Below are positions 29,697-37,984 of a DNA stretch of 45,060 nucleotides, piece by piece. Location of the stretch: positions 1 through 45,060 of the forward strand of contig NZ_SUPW01000015.1 in assembly GCF_013337285.1 (NCBI RefSeq), read 5' to 3'. The notes beneath the pieces are model-generated. The model ran no database searches and was not told the DNA's origin. It saw only the letters and a program-made list of their open reading frames with translations. Positions within the stretch are counted from its first letter, which is position 1, and the number at the start of each line of letters is the position of its first letter. This DNA is from Agrobacterium tumefaciens (GTDB lineage Bacteria; Pseudomonadota; Alphaproteobacteria; Rhizobiales; Rhizobiaceae). The position numbers were made by a program, and so were the translations under genes.

Positions 29697-30187
29697 AGAT
29701 AATCCGCCGAGACATGCGGGCTGGCGTGGATGAATTTCCACATGTCCTTGCTGACATCGACGATATCGGCAATCGACTTTTCCAGGTGCTCGATTTCCTT
29801 CTCGTCCATGCGTTCGACCTTGCCGTACCGAACCTTGCTGTCGTCCTCCACCAGCCGCATCAGCTGGGTGCTGGCGATTTCGCCCTTTTCGTCGAAGGAA
29901 TAGATGCAATGATTGTATTTGTTGCGCGTCCGCGCTTCTTTCTTCAGCCGCGCCATGATGGAGAGAATGGTCTTGCGGTCCGGCGCTGGCGTGGAGGGGA
30001 GTTTCGCCAGACGTTCGATGAGGTCCATGCGGGCCCGCGTGGTGTTGAGCGTCAGAAACACGACGATAGCCGCTTCCTTCTCCACTTTCAGGAGGTGGAC
30101 GATCAGATAGATCATCAGGCTTTCGGTGTTGGTCCACACGTAATTAAGCCTGCCGACCAGCAGCAATACATCCGACATCACCGCCAT
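29693..30187 (-). CDS. Protein of unknown function at the end of the type I secretion operon
   Basis: A 164-residue, mostly helical, charged protein without signal peptide or clear membrane helix (MAVMSDVLLLVGRLNYVWTN at the start; IVDVSKDMWKFIHASPHVSA near the end). It contains RTRNKYNHCIYSFDEKGEIA, an Arg/Asn/His-rich stretch reminiscent of a HEPN-like RxxxNxxxH arrangement (RNKYNH), but this is only a resemblance. It lies 85 nt downstream of the HlyD-type adaptor gene on the same strand and may be its last operon member. I do not recognise the family. Confidence 0.7.
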   Translation of the reverse strand: MAVMSDVLLLVGRLNYVWTNTESLMIYLIVHLLKVEKEAAIVVFLTLNTTRARMDLIERLAKLPSTPAPDRKTILSIMARLKKEARTRNKYNHCIYSFDEKGEIASTQLMRLVEDDSKVRYGKVERMDEKEIEHLEKSIADIVDVSKDMWKFIHASPHVSADYL

Positions 30188-30272
30188 GCTGCTTCTCCCG
30201 CCCCGGCGAAATATATTCGGATATTATATGCTGACCGCTGCGGAAAAGACAGTATAGGTTACTGATATTTCT

Positions 30273-31631
30273 TCATCTTTCCTTGAAGGCACGCGACATG
30301 CTGTCGGAGATCGGCTTGGTCAGATATTCGAAGAAGGTACGCTCCGAGGTCTGGATCAGAACGTCGGCCGGCATGCCGGGCACGGGGTGGAAGTTATGGA
30401 CCTTGGAGATTTCCTCGTCGGAAATCTGGACGCGAATGATATAGACGTCCTTGACCTGAAGACCGGCATTTTCCTCGATACTGTCGGCTGACACGTAAAA
30501 CACCTTGCCGTTCAAAACCGGCGTGGTGCGGCGGTTCAGTGCCGACAGACGGATCGCGGCGGTCTGGCCCTCATGCAGTTGGTCGATGGAGGTTCTGAGA
30601 ACCTGCGCTTCAAGGATGAGGGGAACGTGTGCGGGCAGAATTTCCATGATCGGCTTGCCGGTGGTGATGACGCCGCCGGCGGTATGGTAATAGGCGCGCA
30701 CCACCGTGCCGTTGACCGGCGAGCGGATAATGGTGCGTTCCAGCACTTCGGCGGCACCACGCACCTGTTCGCGCACGCTGTCGAGATCGGAATCAGCGGT
30801 TTCCAGCGCATCGAGTGCGGCCTGTTTGTTGGCATTGACGGCAATGACCGCTTCCTGCTTGAACTTGGCGATCTCGGCCTCGCTCTGGTTCATTTCGCCA
30901 GTCAGGCGGGCGATGTCGCCCATGGCGTCGGCAATGGCGCGTTCCAGCGCCAGCATGTCGGTCTTGCGAATGACGCCGTCTCTCGCGAGCTTTTCCTTGG
31001 AGTCGCGTTCCTGTGTCAGAAGCGCCAGCTGCCGGTCGAAGGACTTCTTTTGCCCATCGTAACCGGTATAGCGGAATTCCAGCGAGCGGATGTTCTTCTC
31101 GATCAGGTTCAACTGCTCGTCGAGCTTGACGATCTTGCTGTGGAACACGATGTTCTGGCTCTGGATGATGGAGTTGATGTCCGGATCGCCGGCTTCCTTC
31201 ATGACGATTTCAGGCACCTTGAAGTTTTTCTCTCCCTGCGCCTCGGCACGCAGGCGCACCACGATGGTTTCCAGACGAAGCCGCCGCAGCTGCAACATAC
31301 GCTCATTGGCAAGCGCCGTCGTCCTGTCGAGTGTCAACAAGACGTCGCCTTCCTTGACCGTATCGCCTTCGCTGACCATCATTTCCTTGATGATGCCGCC
31401 TTCCAGATGCTGGACGACCTTGTTGTTGCCGGTGGCGACGAAGCTGCCCTGGGCGATGATGGCGGAGGAGAGCGGTGCTGTCCCGGCCCAATATCCGAAG
31501 CCGCCGAAGGATGCGAGCAGCACGGCAAGACCGATGGAACTGTGCAGGCGGATGGAGCGCGGCACTTCGCTGTACCATTCCATCTGGCCCTGGGGTTTGA
31601 TTTCGGCAATGGCGGTTGTCTTCTTGAACAT
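30273..31631 (-). CDS. HlyD-family type I secretion periplasmic adaptor (PrsE-like)
   Basis: A 452-residue membrane fusion protein. A cytoplasmic N-terminus (MFKKTTAIAEIKPQGQMEWY) is followed by one membrane helix (about residues 30-52), a lipoyl half-motif VVQHLEGGIIKEMMVSEGDT, a long coiled-coil hairpin, the second lipoyl half (IIRSPVNGTVVRAYYHTAGG) and a beta-barrel region ending in MPADVLIQTSERTFFEYLTK with PI next. The ATG at 31631 has GAGG upstream; the open frame extends to 31766 but overlaps the ABC gene. It bridges the ABC protein to a TolC-type channel, which is not in the window. The ABC gene ends 8 nt before it. Confidence 0.93.
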   Translation of the reverse strand: MFKKTTAIAEIKPQGQMEWYSEVPRSIRLHSSIGLAVLLASFGGFGYWAGTAPLSSAIIAQGSFVATGNNKVVQHLEGGIIKEMMVSEGDTVKEGDVLLTLDRTTALANERMLQLRRLRLETIVVRLRAEAQGEKNFKVPEIVMKEAGDPDINSIIQSQNIVFHSKIVKLDEQLNLIEKNIRSLEFRYTGYDGQKKSFDRQLALLTQERDSKEKLARDGVIRKTDMLALERAIADAMGDIARLTGEMNQSEAEIAKFKQEAVIAVNANKQAALDALETADSDLDSVREQVRGAAEVLERTIIRSPVNGTVVRAYYHTAGGVITTGKPIMEILPAHVPLILEAQVLRTSIDQLHEGQTAAIRLSALNRRTTPVLNGKVFYVSADSIEENAGLQVKDVYIIRVQISDEEISKVHNFHPVPGMPADVLIQTSERTFFEYLTKPISDSMSRAFKER

Positions 31632-31639
31632 GACGATCC

Positions 31640-33859
31640 TCAACCCTCGATCTGCGGGGACTGGTTGGCCTGGCGGCCATTGCCGGAAAGCGCTTTCAGC
31701 ACCTCGATTCTTTCGCCGAACATGGCGAGCGATCCGTCCTTCAGGACCATGATCTTGTCGACACATTGCAAAAGTGCGGGGCGCTGGGTGATGGTCACAG
31801 TGGTGATGCCCTGTTTCTTGGCGTGCAGCAGCGCCTTGGCCAAAGCCTGTTCGCCCGCCGTGTCGAGGTTGGAGTTTGGCTCGTCCAGCACCACGAATTT
31901 GGGATCACCGAAAAAGGCGCGGGCAAGCGCGATGCGCTGTTTCTGGCCGCCGGAAAGCGGCGCACCATCGGCGGCGACGACGGTCTCATACCCTTGCGGG
32001 AAACCGGCGATCAGCTCGTGCACATCGGCCAGTACTGCCGCTTCGTAAATCTGCCGATCGTCGACATCGTCGCGCATGCGGCAGATATTGGCCTTGATCG
32101 TGCCGGGGAACAGCTGCACGTCCTGCGGCAGATAACCGATGCTTTCACCAAATTGCCGCTGGTCCCAGTTGCGCAGATCCATGAGATCGAGGCGGACATT
32201 GCCTGAGGTTGGCAGGATGGAGCCGACCAGCATCTTGCCGAGCGTCGTTTTGCCGGAGCCGGAATTGCCGATGATGGCGAGCGATTCTCCCTTTTTCAGC
32301 GAAAAGGAAATGCCGTTCAAAATCACCTTCTTCTGCGGCGGCGGCACGAAGAGAATGCGCTCCACATCGAGACGCCCCTCCGGATTGGGCAGGCGCAGGC
32401 GCGGGAAATTCAGCGGTGAGCTGATGAGAAGCTGCTTGATGCGGCCATAGGAGGCGGCCGACTTGTTGAACTGGTGCCAGCCTTCGATGGCGCCTTCAAT
32501 GGGGGCGAGCGCGCGGCCGGAAATGATCGAGGCGGCGATGACCATGCCGCCGGTCAATTCGCCGGCGAGTGACAGATGCGCACCCCAGCCCAGCAGGGCG
32601 ATCTGCGTGATCATGCGTGCGGCCTTGGAAACGCCTGAAAACATGATGTTGCGATCCTGCGCCGCCACGTGCGATTTCAACGATCCGGCGGTTTCACGGC
32701 CCCACATCTTCACGGCTTCCGGTATCATCGCCAGCGCATTGATGATCTGCGAATTGCGCGACATGGAATCGAGGTGGAAATTGGCGCGGCTCAGATAACC
32801 GGAGGCTTCGGAAAACTGCTTTGCAGTGAAACGCTGGTTCAGCCAGGCGATGATGAACAGCACCGCACAGCAGACCATGATGATGATGCCGAGATGCGGA
32901 TGCACGAGATAAACCACCACGATGAAGAGCGGCATCAGCGGCGCATCGAGGAAGGCGATCAGGGTGCCGGAGGTCAGGAAGGAGCGCAGTTGCTGCAGGT
33001 CCTGCAGGATCTGGTAGTCCTTGCCGCTGCCGTGCAGCGCGGCGCGGGCGGCCGCGGACAGGATCGGTGCGCCAAGCTGCACCTCAAGCTCGACGGCGGT
33101 GCGCATCAGGATGAAGCGGCGGATGGCGTCCAGAAAGGCCTGCAACAGAACCGCGCCGAGAACAGCGACGGTCAGCATGACAAGCGTATCCATCGAACGG
33201 CTGGTCAGTACCCGGTCGGATATCTGGAACAGATAAAGCGGAATGGCGAGCAGCAGGATATTGATGGCGATGGTGAACAGCATCACCACCACCATGTTGC
33301 GACGAACAGCGGCGATGCCCTTGGCAAGGCTGGCGGCGAAATTGATCGGCTCGCTGCGTTTGTGGAAGCCGCTGTGGGCTCCGCCACCGCCACCACCACC
33401 CCCGCCGCCGCCATTGTCCGTCGGCTCCTTGCCGCCGCCGCCCGTCACCGGCCGACGTTCGTTTTCGCGGATCGGACCGTCATTATTGTCGATGGTCTTG
33501 ACGAAAGGCAGATCGGCATTGTCGACCTTGGCCTGCGGTTCCACCGGGGGGGCGGGTTGCCGGTCCGGCTGTGGCGTTGGCTTTTCCAGCGGAACGTCGC
33601 GCAATTGTTGGGGTTGTTCGGTTCTTGCGAGTGGTTGGGGAAGAGGTTGTGGGGGAGTGATCTGTGTAGGAGCGATCTGCGTGGGCGATGCAATGGTCTT
33701 CGCAGTCTGTTCCGAGCCGGATAGCTGGCGCAGATTTTCGATGGCGTCGTTGATGGCTGAAATACAGGCGTCCGTCAGTTTGCTGTCTTCCGCTTCCTGA
33801 TCCAGCGGCAAGTCGAGTGAGCGTCCGTCGGCAATTGTTTTTCTGGAAATATGATCCAT
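31640..33859 (-). CDS. Type I secretion ABC permease/ATPase with Pro/Gln/Gly-rich N-terminal extension (PrsD-like)
   Basis: A 739-residue exporter; PrsD-type proteins are usually about 580. Residues 1-175 are an unusual soluble extension: a helical start, a Pro/Gln-rich stretch (about 60-110) and eleven consecutive Gly residues near 150-160. The membrane domain spans about 190-470. The ATPase follows: Walker A IIGNSGSGKTTLG (about 531), signature LSGGQKQRIALARAF, Walker B FVVLDEPNSNLD and switch VTITQRP. It has no C39 peptidase domain, so cargo is not cut at a double-Gly site by this protein. The two putative cargo genes lie immediately upstream on the same strand. Confidence 0.93.
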   Translation of the reverse strand: MDHISRKTIADGRSLDLPLDQEAEDSKLTDACISAINDAIENLRQLSGSEQTAKTIASPTQIAPTQITPPQPLPQPLARTEQPQQLRDVPLEKPTPQPDRQPAPPVEPQAKVDNADLPFVKTIDNNDGPIRENERRPVTGGGGKEPTDNGGGGGGGGGGGAHSGFHKRSEPINFAASLAKGIAAVRRNMVVVMLFTIAINILLLAIPLYLFQISDRVLTSRSMDTLVMLTVAVLGAVLLQAFLDAIRRFILMRTAVELEVQLGAPILSAAARAALHGSGKDYQILQDLQQLRSFLTSGTLIAFLDAPLMPLFIVVVYLVHPHLGIIIMVCCAVLFIIAWLNQRFTAKQFSEASGYLSRANFHLDSMSRNSQIINALAMIPEAVKMWGRETAGSLKSHVAAQDRNIMFSGVSKAARMITQIALLGWGAHLSLAGELTGGMVIAASIISGRALAPIEGAIEGWHQFNKSAASYGRIKQLLISSPLNFPRLRLPNPEGRLDVERILFVPPPQKKVILNGISFSLKKGESLAIIGNSGSGKTTLGKMLVGSILPTSGNVRLDLMDLRNWDQRQFGESIGYLPQDVQLFPGTIKANICRMRDDVDDRQIYEAAVLADVHELIAGFPQGYETVVAADGAPLSGGQKQRIALARAFFGDPKFVVLDEPNSNLDTAGEQALAKALLHAKKQGITTVTITQRPALLQCVDKIMVLKDGSLAMFGERIEVLKALSGNGRQANQSPQIEG

Positions 33860-33908
33860 TTTGTATCGGTCCCCTCGGTGATCTCACGGTGTTTGCGGTT
33901 CCGGCTGT

Positions 33909-33933
33909 GGCGGGGCGTATTTGCAGCCCCGCC
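33909..33933 (-). terminator. Hairpin between putative cargo gene and type I secretion genes
   Basis: Perfect 8-bp stem GGCGGGGC / GCCCCGCC with a 9-nt loop, in the 83-nt gap. It lacks a T tract. It probably lets some transcription through, giving more cargo than exporter. Confidence 0.5.
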
Positions 33934-33942
33934 TGCCAAAAT

Positions 33943-35961
33943 CTACGCGGTCACCGCCTGCATGACGTCTGCCGAATGTGCGTTCGACCAGGACAGGTCG
34001 TGGCCGCCATTGATGACGCCGTCGGATTCGTTGTGAGTGGTGGCGGGATCGTCGTGAAGAAAAGCGATGACCTCGTTTGCCAGCTGACCGTGCTGTGTCG
34101 GCTGCAATGTGTCGTTTTCGATGATGCCGCCCTGAATGAGAATGGCATCGGAATAAACGCCGCCGGCGACATAGGTGGTCGAACCGAAGCTGTCGTAGTC
34201 GATGATCTGTGCGAGATTGATGACCGCGTTGCTGCCGGTATCGATATGGATGTTAGCATTCTGGTTGTTCTCGAGAACCTTGGCGGCTGCCTGGGTCACA
34301 TCGTCGGAATCGCCGAGCACACTGACCTGTTTGATGATGCTGACATCAAAAAGGTTGCCGGTGATGTAGAGGACGTTCAGCCCCTGATAGCCGGCAAAGT
34401 TGGCGTCGTGGGCAAGGGCGTCCGGCATGTTCGGGTCGCGCTCGTTGATCCCGTTCACCGTCTGGTGCATGTAATCAGGCATCGCCTCGAAACGGTCGTT
34501 GCTGCCGACATTGTGAATGGTGGCATCGTTCCAGAGCAGGTTATTGCCGGATTGGATGGTGGCGCCACCAGGCGCATCGGGATTGGCGCGCGCCCAGTCA
34601 TTGTCGTAAAGCACGGCGATCTGGCTGATGATGTTCATGTCGAGGACATTGCCGCCGACGATGATCAGATCGTACTGCATGCCGATGCCCAGGAAATTGG
34701 CGATGTTGAGCGCGGCGTTGCCGCCGGTCAAAACGCTGACGCTCGCACCTGATGTGGTGACCGTCATCGTGTCATTGTCACTGATGAACTGGTATTGTTC
34801 GATCCAGTGGACGAAGGACACATCGCCTTCCAGCACGCTGACGCGCCAGGCGGTTGGGAATATCGGCGTTTCGCCGCTCTCGTGGCTGTCCGAAGCACTT
34901 TGTTCCGCGCCGGGATAGACGCTGCGCTGGAAGCTGGCGATATTGTAGGCGGCCGTTGCTGCCTGATCTTCCGAGTGGGTGAAGATGGAAGAAATATCGT
35001 CCCGGTCGCTGTAGATATAGGCTTGGGTGATGGCGTCGATCTGGTGATAATCGCCCATGACGGCGGTGACCGAGGTCATGACGCCGGTATTGACCAGCGT
35101 GGCGATGTTGGCGACGACATTGGCGCCTGCGGCGATATCGAGGCTGTTGCCGGACGGGCTATCTTCATGCAGGGAAACCTCGCTTTTTTCCGGTGCCTCG
35201 GCGGGCTTGGCGATGCCGCGATCCGGCATGAAGTCGTCGAGCGCCGGCTTGTCGTAGGCGACCGCGCCATTGATATAAAGACCGTTGACGTCGTTGCCGG
35301 CCAGAACGAAATCCTGATCCGCGCCGGTGCCGAGCGAGGTGACGTCGTTGTCGCGGGCGTGGTCGATATAATCGTGGGCGGATCTGGCGAGCGCCTGTAA
35401 CGCGTCGTAGCTGTCAGTGCGCTGGAAGGTGGAAAAGGGCGTGAAGACGGCGGCGTCGTTGTAGAACTCAACGGTGCGCTCGGTCACGAAGGTCGTGTCG
35501 CGTGCCACATTGGGGCCGTCGGTCATGTTCAGATAGTCGTCGTCTTGGAGAATATTGACCTGTGTAAGATGGCCGGCCACCGAGCCGGGGCCGGTATGAA
35601 CGACCAATTCGCGCTCATCAAACGAGAGGCGGCCGGGAAAACGGAAATGCGCGCCGGAAATATCGACCGGGATGGCATTGGCGAGTTGCTGCATGTCATA
35701 TTCGACACCGCGGGCGAAATGCGGTCGCATGTAATCGAAATCGTAATAGCCGGAGCGATATTTGACGCCGGGATCGTAGTCCTCGAGCGGGACGTCATAG
35801 TTCTTGTCGAGCAGCCTTGCTGCCTCATCGTCTGGCAGTCGGTCCGGATCGGAATGCGCCGGGCCTTCGCTATAGTTGCTTCTCAGGCGCGCTTCCTCGA
35901 TCACCGTGTCGAACATGCCGATGAAATGCGCGATCATGTCGGAAATCTTGTCAATATGCAT
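33943..35961 (-). CDS. Putative type I secreted protein with six 27-residue QxxhhxDxD modules
   Basis: A 672-residue acidic protein with no signal peptide, encoded just upstream of the type I exporter. A 27-residue module recurs at about residues 117-143, 296-322, 372-398, 430-456, 528-554 and 593-619. All copies have Gly at position 8 and Gln at position 18, then two hydrophobic residues; five have Asp-x-Asp at 24-26 (for example QIAVLYDND, QVSVLGDSD, QFISDND). Three copies are preceded by a 22-residue unit with GxNxxxN (GANVVANIA, GGNAALNIA, GSNAVINLA). There are no RTX GGxGxD nonapeptides. I predict an extracellular beta-repeat, perhaps metal-binding protein. I chose ATG 35961 for its upstream GGGAGG; a frame to 36015 exists. 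Confidence 0.82.
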   Translation of the reverse strand: MHIDKISDMIAHFIGMFDTVIEEARLRSNYSEGPAHSDPDRLPDDEAARLLDKNYDVPLEDYDPGVKYRSGYYDFDYMRPHFARGVEYDMQQLANAIPVDISGAHFRFPGRLSFDERELVVHTGPGSVAGHLTQVNILQDDDYLNMTDGPNVARDTTFVTERTVEFYNDAAVFTPFSTFQRTDSYDALQALARSAHDYIDHARDNDVTSLGTGADQDFVLAGNDVNGLYINGAVAYDKPALDDFMPDRGIAKPAEAPEKSEVSLHEDSPSGNSLDIAAGANVVANIATLVNTGVMTSVTAVMGDYHQIDAITQAYIYSDRDDISSIFTHSEDQAATAAYNIASFQRSVYPGAEQSASDSHESGETPIFPTAWRVSVLEGDVSFVHWIEQYQFISDNDTMTVTTSGASVSVLTGGNAALNIANFLGIGMQYDLIIVGGNVLDMNIISQIAVLYDNDWARANPDAPGGATIQSGNNLLWNDATIHNVGSNDRFEAMPDYMHQTVNGINERDPNMPDALAHDANFAGYQGLNVLYITGNLFDVSIIKQVSVLGDSDDVTQAAAKVLENNQNANIHIDTGSNAVINLAQIIDYDSFGSTTYVAGGVYSDAILIQGGIIENDTLQPTQHGQLANEVIAFLHDDPATTHNESDGVINGGHDLSWSNAHSADVMQAVTA

Positions 35962-36065
35962 TGGAGGTCCCTCCCTGATCATTGCGGCGGGGACTGGGAG
36001 CGGCAGGCGGCACACGTCTTGATGGCGGTGCTTCGTTCACCGAACCCGGTTCTTTTAACCGCAAA

Positions 36066-36089
36066 CTGCACCGGCGGATGCCGGTGCAG
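36066..36089 (-). terminator. Hairpin between the two putative cargo genes
   Basis: Perfect 9-bp stem CTGCACCGG / CCGGTGCAG with a 6-nt loop, in the 151-nt gap. On the minus strand it is followed by TTTGCGG, so at most a weak terminator. It may raise the level of the first gene's message over the rest. Confidence 0.55.
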
Positions 36090-36112
36090 CTCTTCTCGTC
36101 AAGAGGCGGGTA

Positions 36113-37078
36113 TCAGGAGTGATCTTCCCCAACGTCCGAAACATGCGAGTTACCGCCTGTGATCGTGACGTCAACGGCATTGGAGAGCATGTTGGCGCCC
36201 TGCACCAGTTCCAGATGGAAGCCGGAATTTGCAAGGATTGCCGATGCATCCGCAGTGCTGGTGCCTGCTGCGTCGTCGCCGGCCTTGAGGTCCCAACCCT
36301 TGCCGTCCATGCCTTCGGCGCCGAAAGCGTCACCGGCATTGGCGTTCAGGTGGTTCTGAGCCCCGCCATTGTCCATCCTGACGTCGTAGGCGTAATCCTG
36401 ATCTGCCAGATGGTTGGCCTGCACCAGGCTGAAGCCGGCATCGTTGCCGTCACCGCCGAGCGAGTTGTTGAGGATATTGTCGACGTCGAGAGTGAAGGAG
36501 AAGTCGTCACCCAGGTTGAAGGTCAGGTCGCCACCAGCGACACCGAGATTGCCGACATCCTTGACGCCCGCAATGTTACCGAAGTCGTCATCCGACTTGT
36601 AGTAGCTGTCAGCGGAGTTGAAGCTGTCGGTGGTCGTCGATACCTTGGTGGAGGTGTCGTTGTCGGAATAGGTGAACGTCTTGTTGTCCGAATCCGAGAC
36701 CGTCTTCACGCTGGTGTCGTTGTCGCTGTACGATTTGCTGTCGTAGCTCCAGTCGTAGTCGGTCTTGATTGCGGTGTTGGTTTCGGTGCTGGTCGAGGTC
36801 GTGGTGGTCGTGTCATTGTCGCTGTACGACTTGCTGTCATAGCTCCAGTCATAGTCGTTGTCGCGATTGTCGCCATTGCCGACTGCGACGTCGATCTGTG
36901 CGTCAACATCCACATTGGTGCTGTTGTCGCTATTGTCGTTGTTGCGGTTTTCACCGTTTGCGGTGCCGACATTGCTGTCTTCCACCGAGGCGTCGTTGGT
37001 CGAGGTGTTAGCAAAACCCTCGGAAAGCGCGCCGATCTTGGTGATGTCGTCGCCGGCTGGCTGTGGATTGTAACCCAT
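36113..37078 (-). CDS. Acidic Asn/Asp/Ser/Thr-rich putative secreted protein with tandem repeats
   Basis: A 321-residue protein, without Cys and without signal peptide. Residues 25-165 are low-complexity and rich in Asn, Asp, Ser and Thr, with DYDWSYDSKSYSDNDT occurring exactly twice (75-90 and 107-122) and a partial third copy (FTYSDNDTS, 135-143). Residues 170-260 are Gly/Asn/Asp-rich with LTFNLGDDFSFTLDVDNILN. The end, LVQGANMLSNAVDVTITGGN, matches the GxNxxxN unit and the first part of the module in the neighbouring 672-residue protein. GGAGG lies 9 nt before the ATG. It is the first gene of the secretion operon and a probable second cargo or matrix protein. Confidence 0.8.
   Translation of the reverse strand: MGYNPQPAGDDITKIGALSEGFANTSTNDASVEDSNVGTANGENRNNDNSDNSTNVDVDAQIDVAVGNGDNRDNDYDWSYDSKSYSDNDTTTTTSTSTETNTAIKTDYDWSYDSKSYSDNDTSVKTVSDSDNKTFTYSDNDTSTKVSTTTDSFNSADSYYKSDDDFGNIAGVKDVGNLGVAGGDLTFNLGDDFSFTLDVDNILNNSLGGDGNDAGFSLVQANHLADQDYAYDVRMDNGGAQNHLNANAGDAFGAEGMDGKGWDLKAGDDAAGTSTADASAILANSGFHLELVQGANMLSNAVDVTITGGNSHVSDVGEDHS
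36713..36856. repeat. In-gene tandem repeat encoding DYDWSYDSKSYSDNDT twice
   Basis: Two 48-nt copies (36713-36760 and 36809-36856), 96 nt apart, code for identical 16-residue blocks but differ at several third-codon positions. The protein sequence is therefore conserved by selection, or the copies are old and not a recent slip. Confidence 0.85.
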
Positions 37079-37984
37079 TTCGATTTCCTCCGAAAAAGCT
37101 CGGAGCAGCTTTCGAAATCCCTCTCATCTAAAACGGGATTTTTTCGCGCTTGCTCCGCGTTGCACAAAGATTGATGTCTGCAGATGCACTCATTACGTCT
37201 CATCTGCGGTTCGGCATCGGCCCGCAACCGGGCTCTTTTCGTTCAGCCCTTGTGCGCTACTCGATAAAAAGGCGCACAAATCCGTTCCTCGCTCCAATGG
37301 GGAGCGCGGTGGCTTCGTCTTTTTGCTTGCATGGTGTCTTGAAAAGGAGCCGGCGCTGGCAAACACACGTTAAGGCCGGTTTAGTCTTTTTTTGTCTGCC
37401 GCCATTCAGCGACGGTCAGACTGTGCCGCAGAAAAATCGTGCTTTCTAGCTATCAATTCGGGCTAGACATATAGGTACACGTCACCGGAATATATATGCC
37501 GGAGGGGTAGACCGTGCGGTGTTTCTGCTACCGCAGCCGCCCAAAACAGCGGATTTGGTAGTAGAAGCCGGCTTTTCAAAAACATGGTTTATGTGCGAGG
37601 GAAGGGGTCGTTATCCCGAAACGGCACATCGTCCGGGATCGTTTGCCGGAGACATATGAAAAGGCATTTCAACCAAAAGTTATATTTTCTTGGAATACAA
37701 AACCGGAGCGGAGGCTTTTCTAACGCCTTTGTTTCCTTGACGATTTCCAAGTGAATGATTCTGTCTCACCGTAATCAATTTTGTATGCCTAATGTAAAAA
37801 ATAACCCGTATGGGCCATTTATTTACACAGCTTTTCGTATTAGCCTCCTAAATTAACGGGTAATTAATGATAGTTGACATGGCTTGAAGCGGGAATTGCC
37901 CCCTATGTTCTCGGGGGCGTCCTGGCGAACGACAGATGACACAGCCAAAAGAATGTAATGCGTAAGCGCTTTAGGGAGGCGTCA
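37079..37984. other. 906-nt non-coding region between secretion operon and luxR-type gene
   Basis: Divergent promoters of the minus-strand secretion operon and the plus-strand regulator must lie here. I find no credible gene; a plus-strand frame at 37150-37449 has no ribosome-binding site and no recognisable sequence. The part from about 37660 to 37870 is AT-rich. An inverted repeat AATTA-ACGGG-TAATT lies at 37851-37865, about 120 nt before the regulator gene. A small RNA or long leaders are possible. Confidence 0.5.

Noticed and set aside
32669..33724. 351-codon plus-strand frame opposite the type I exporter gene
   Set aside because: Antisense shadow with His/Asp/Gln-rich sequence and no family features.
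36713..36856. CRISPR-like array
   Set aside because: Only two copies, inside a reading frame, no spacer pattern, imperfect at DNA level and no cas gene in the window.
33943..37078. RTX (GGxGxD) calcium-binding repeats in the type I cargo
   Set aside because: I looked for nonapeptide repeats and found none; Gly/Asp-rich stretches in the smaller protein lack the spacing.
37150..37449. 99-codon frame in the region before the LuxR-type gene
   Set aside because: No ribosome-binding site, atypical composition and no recognisable motif; treated as non-coding.
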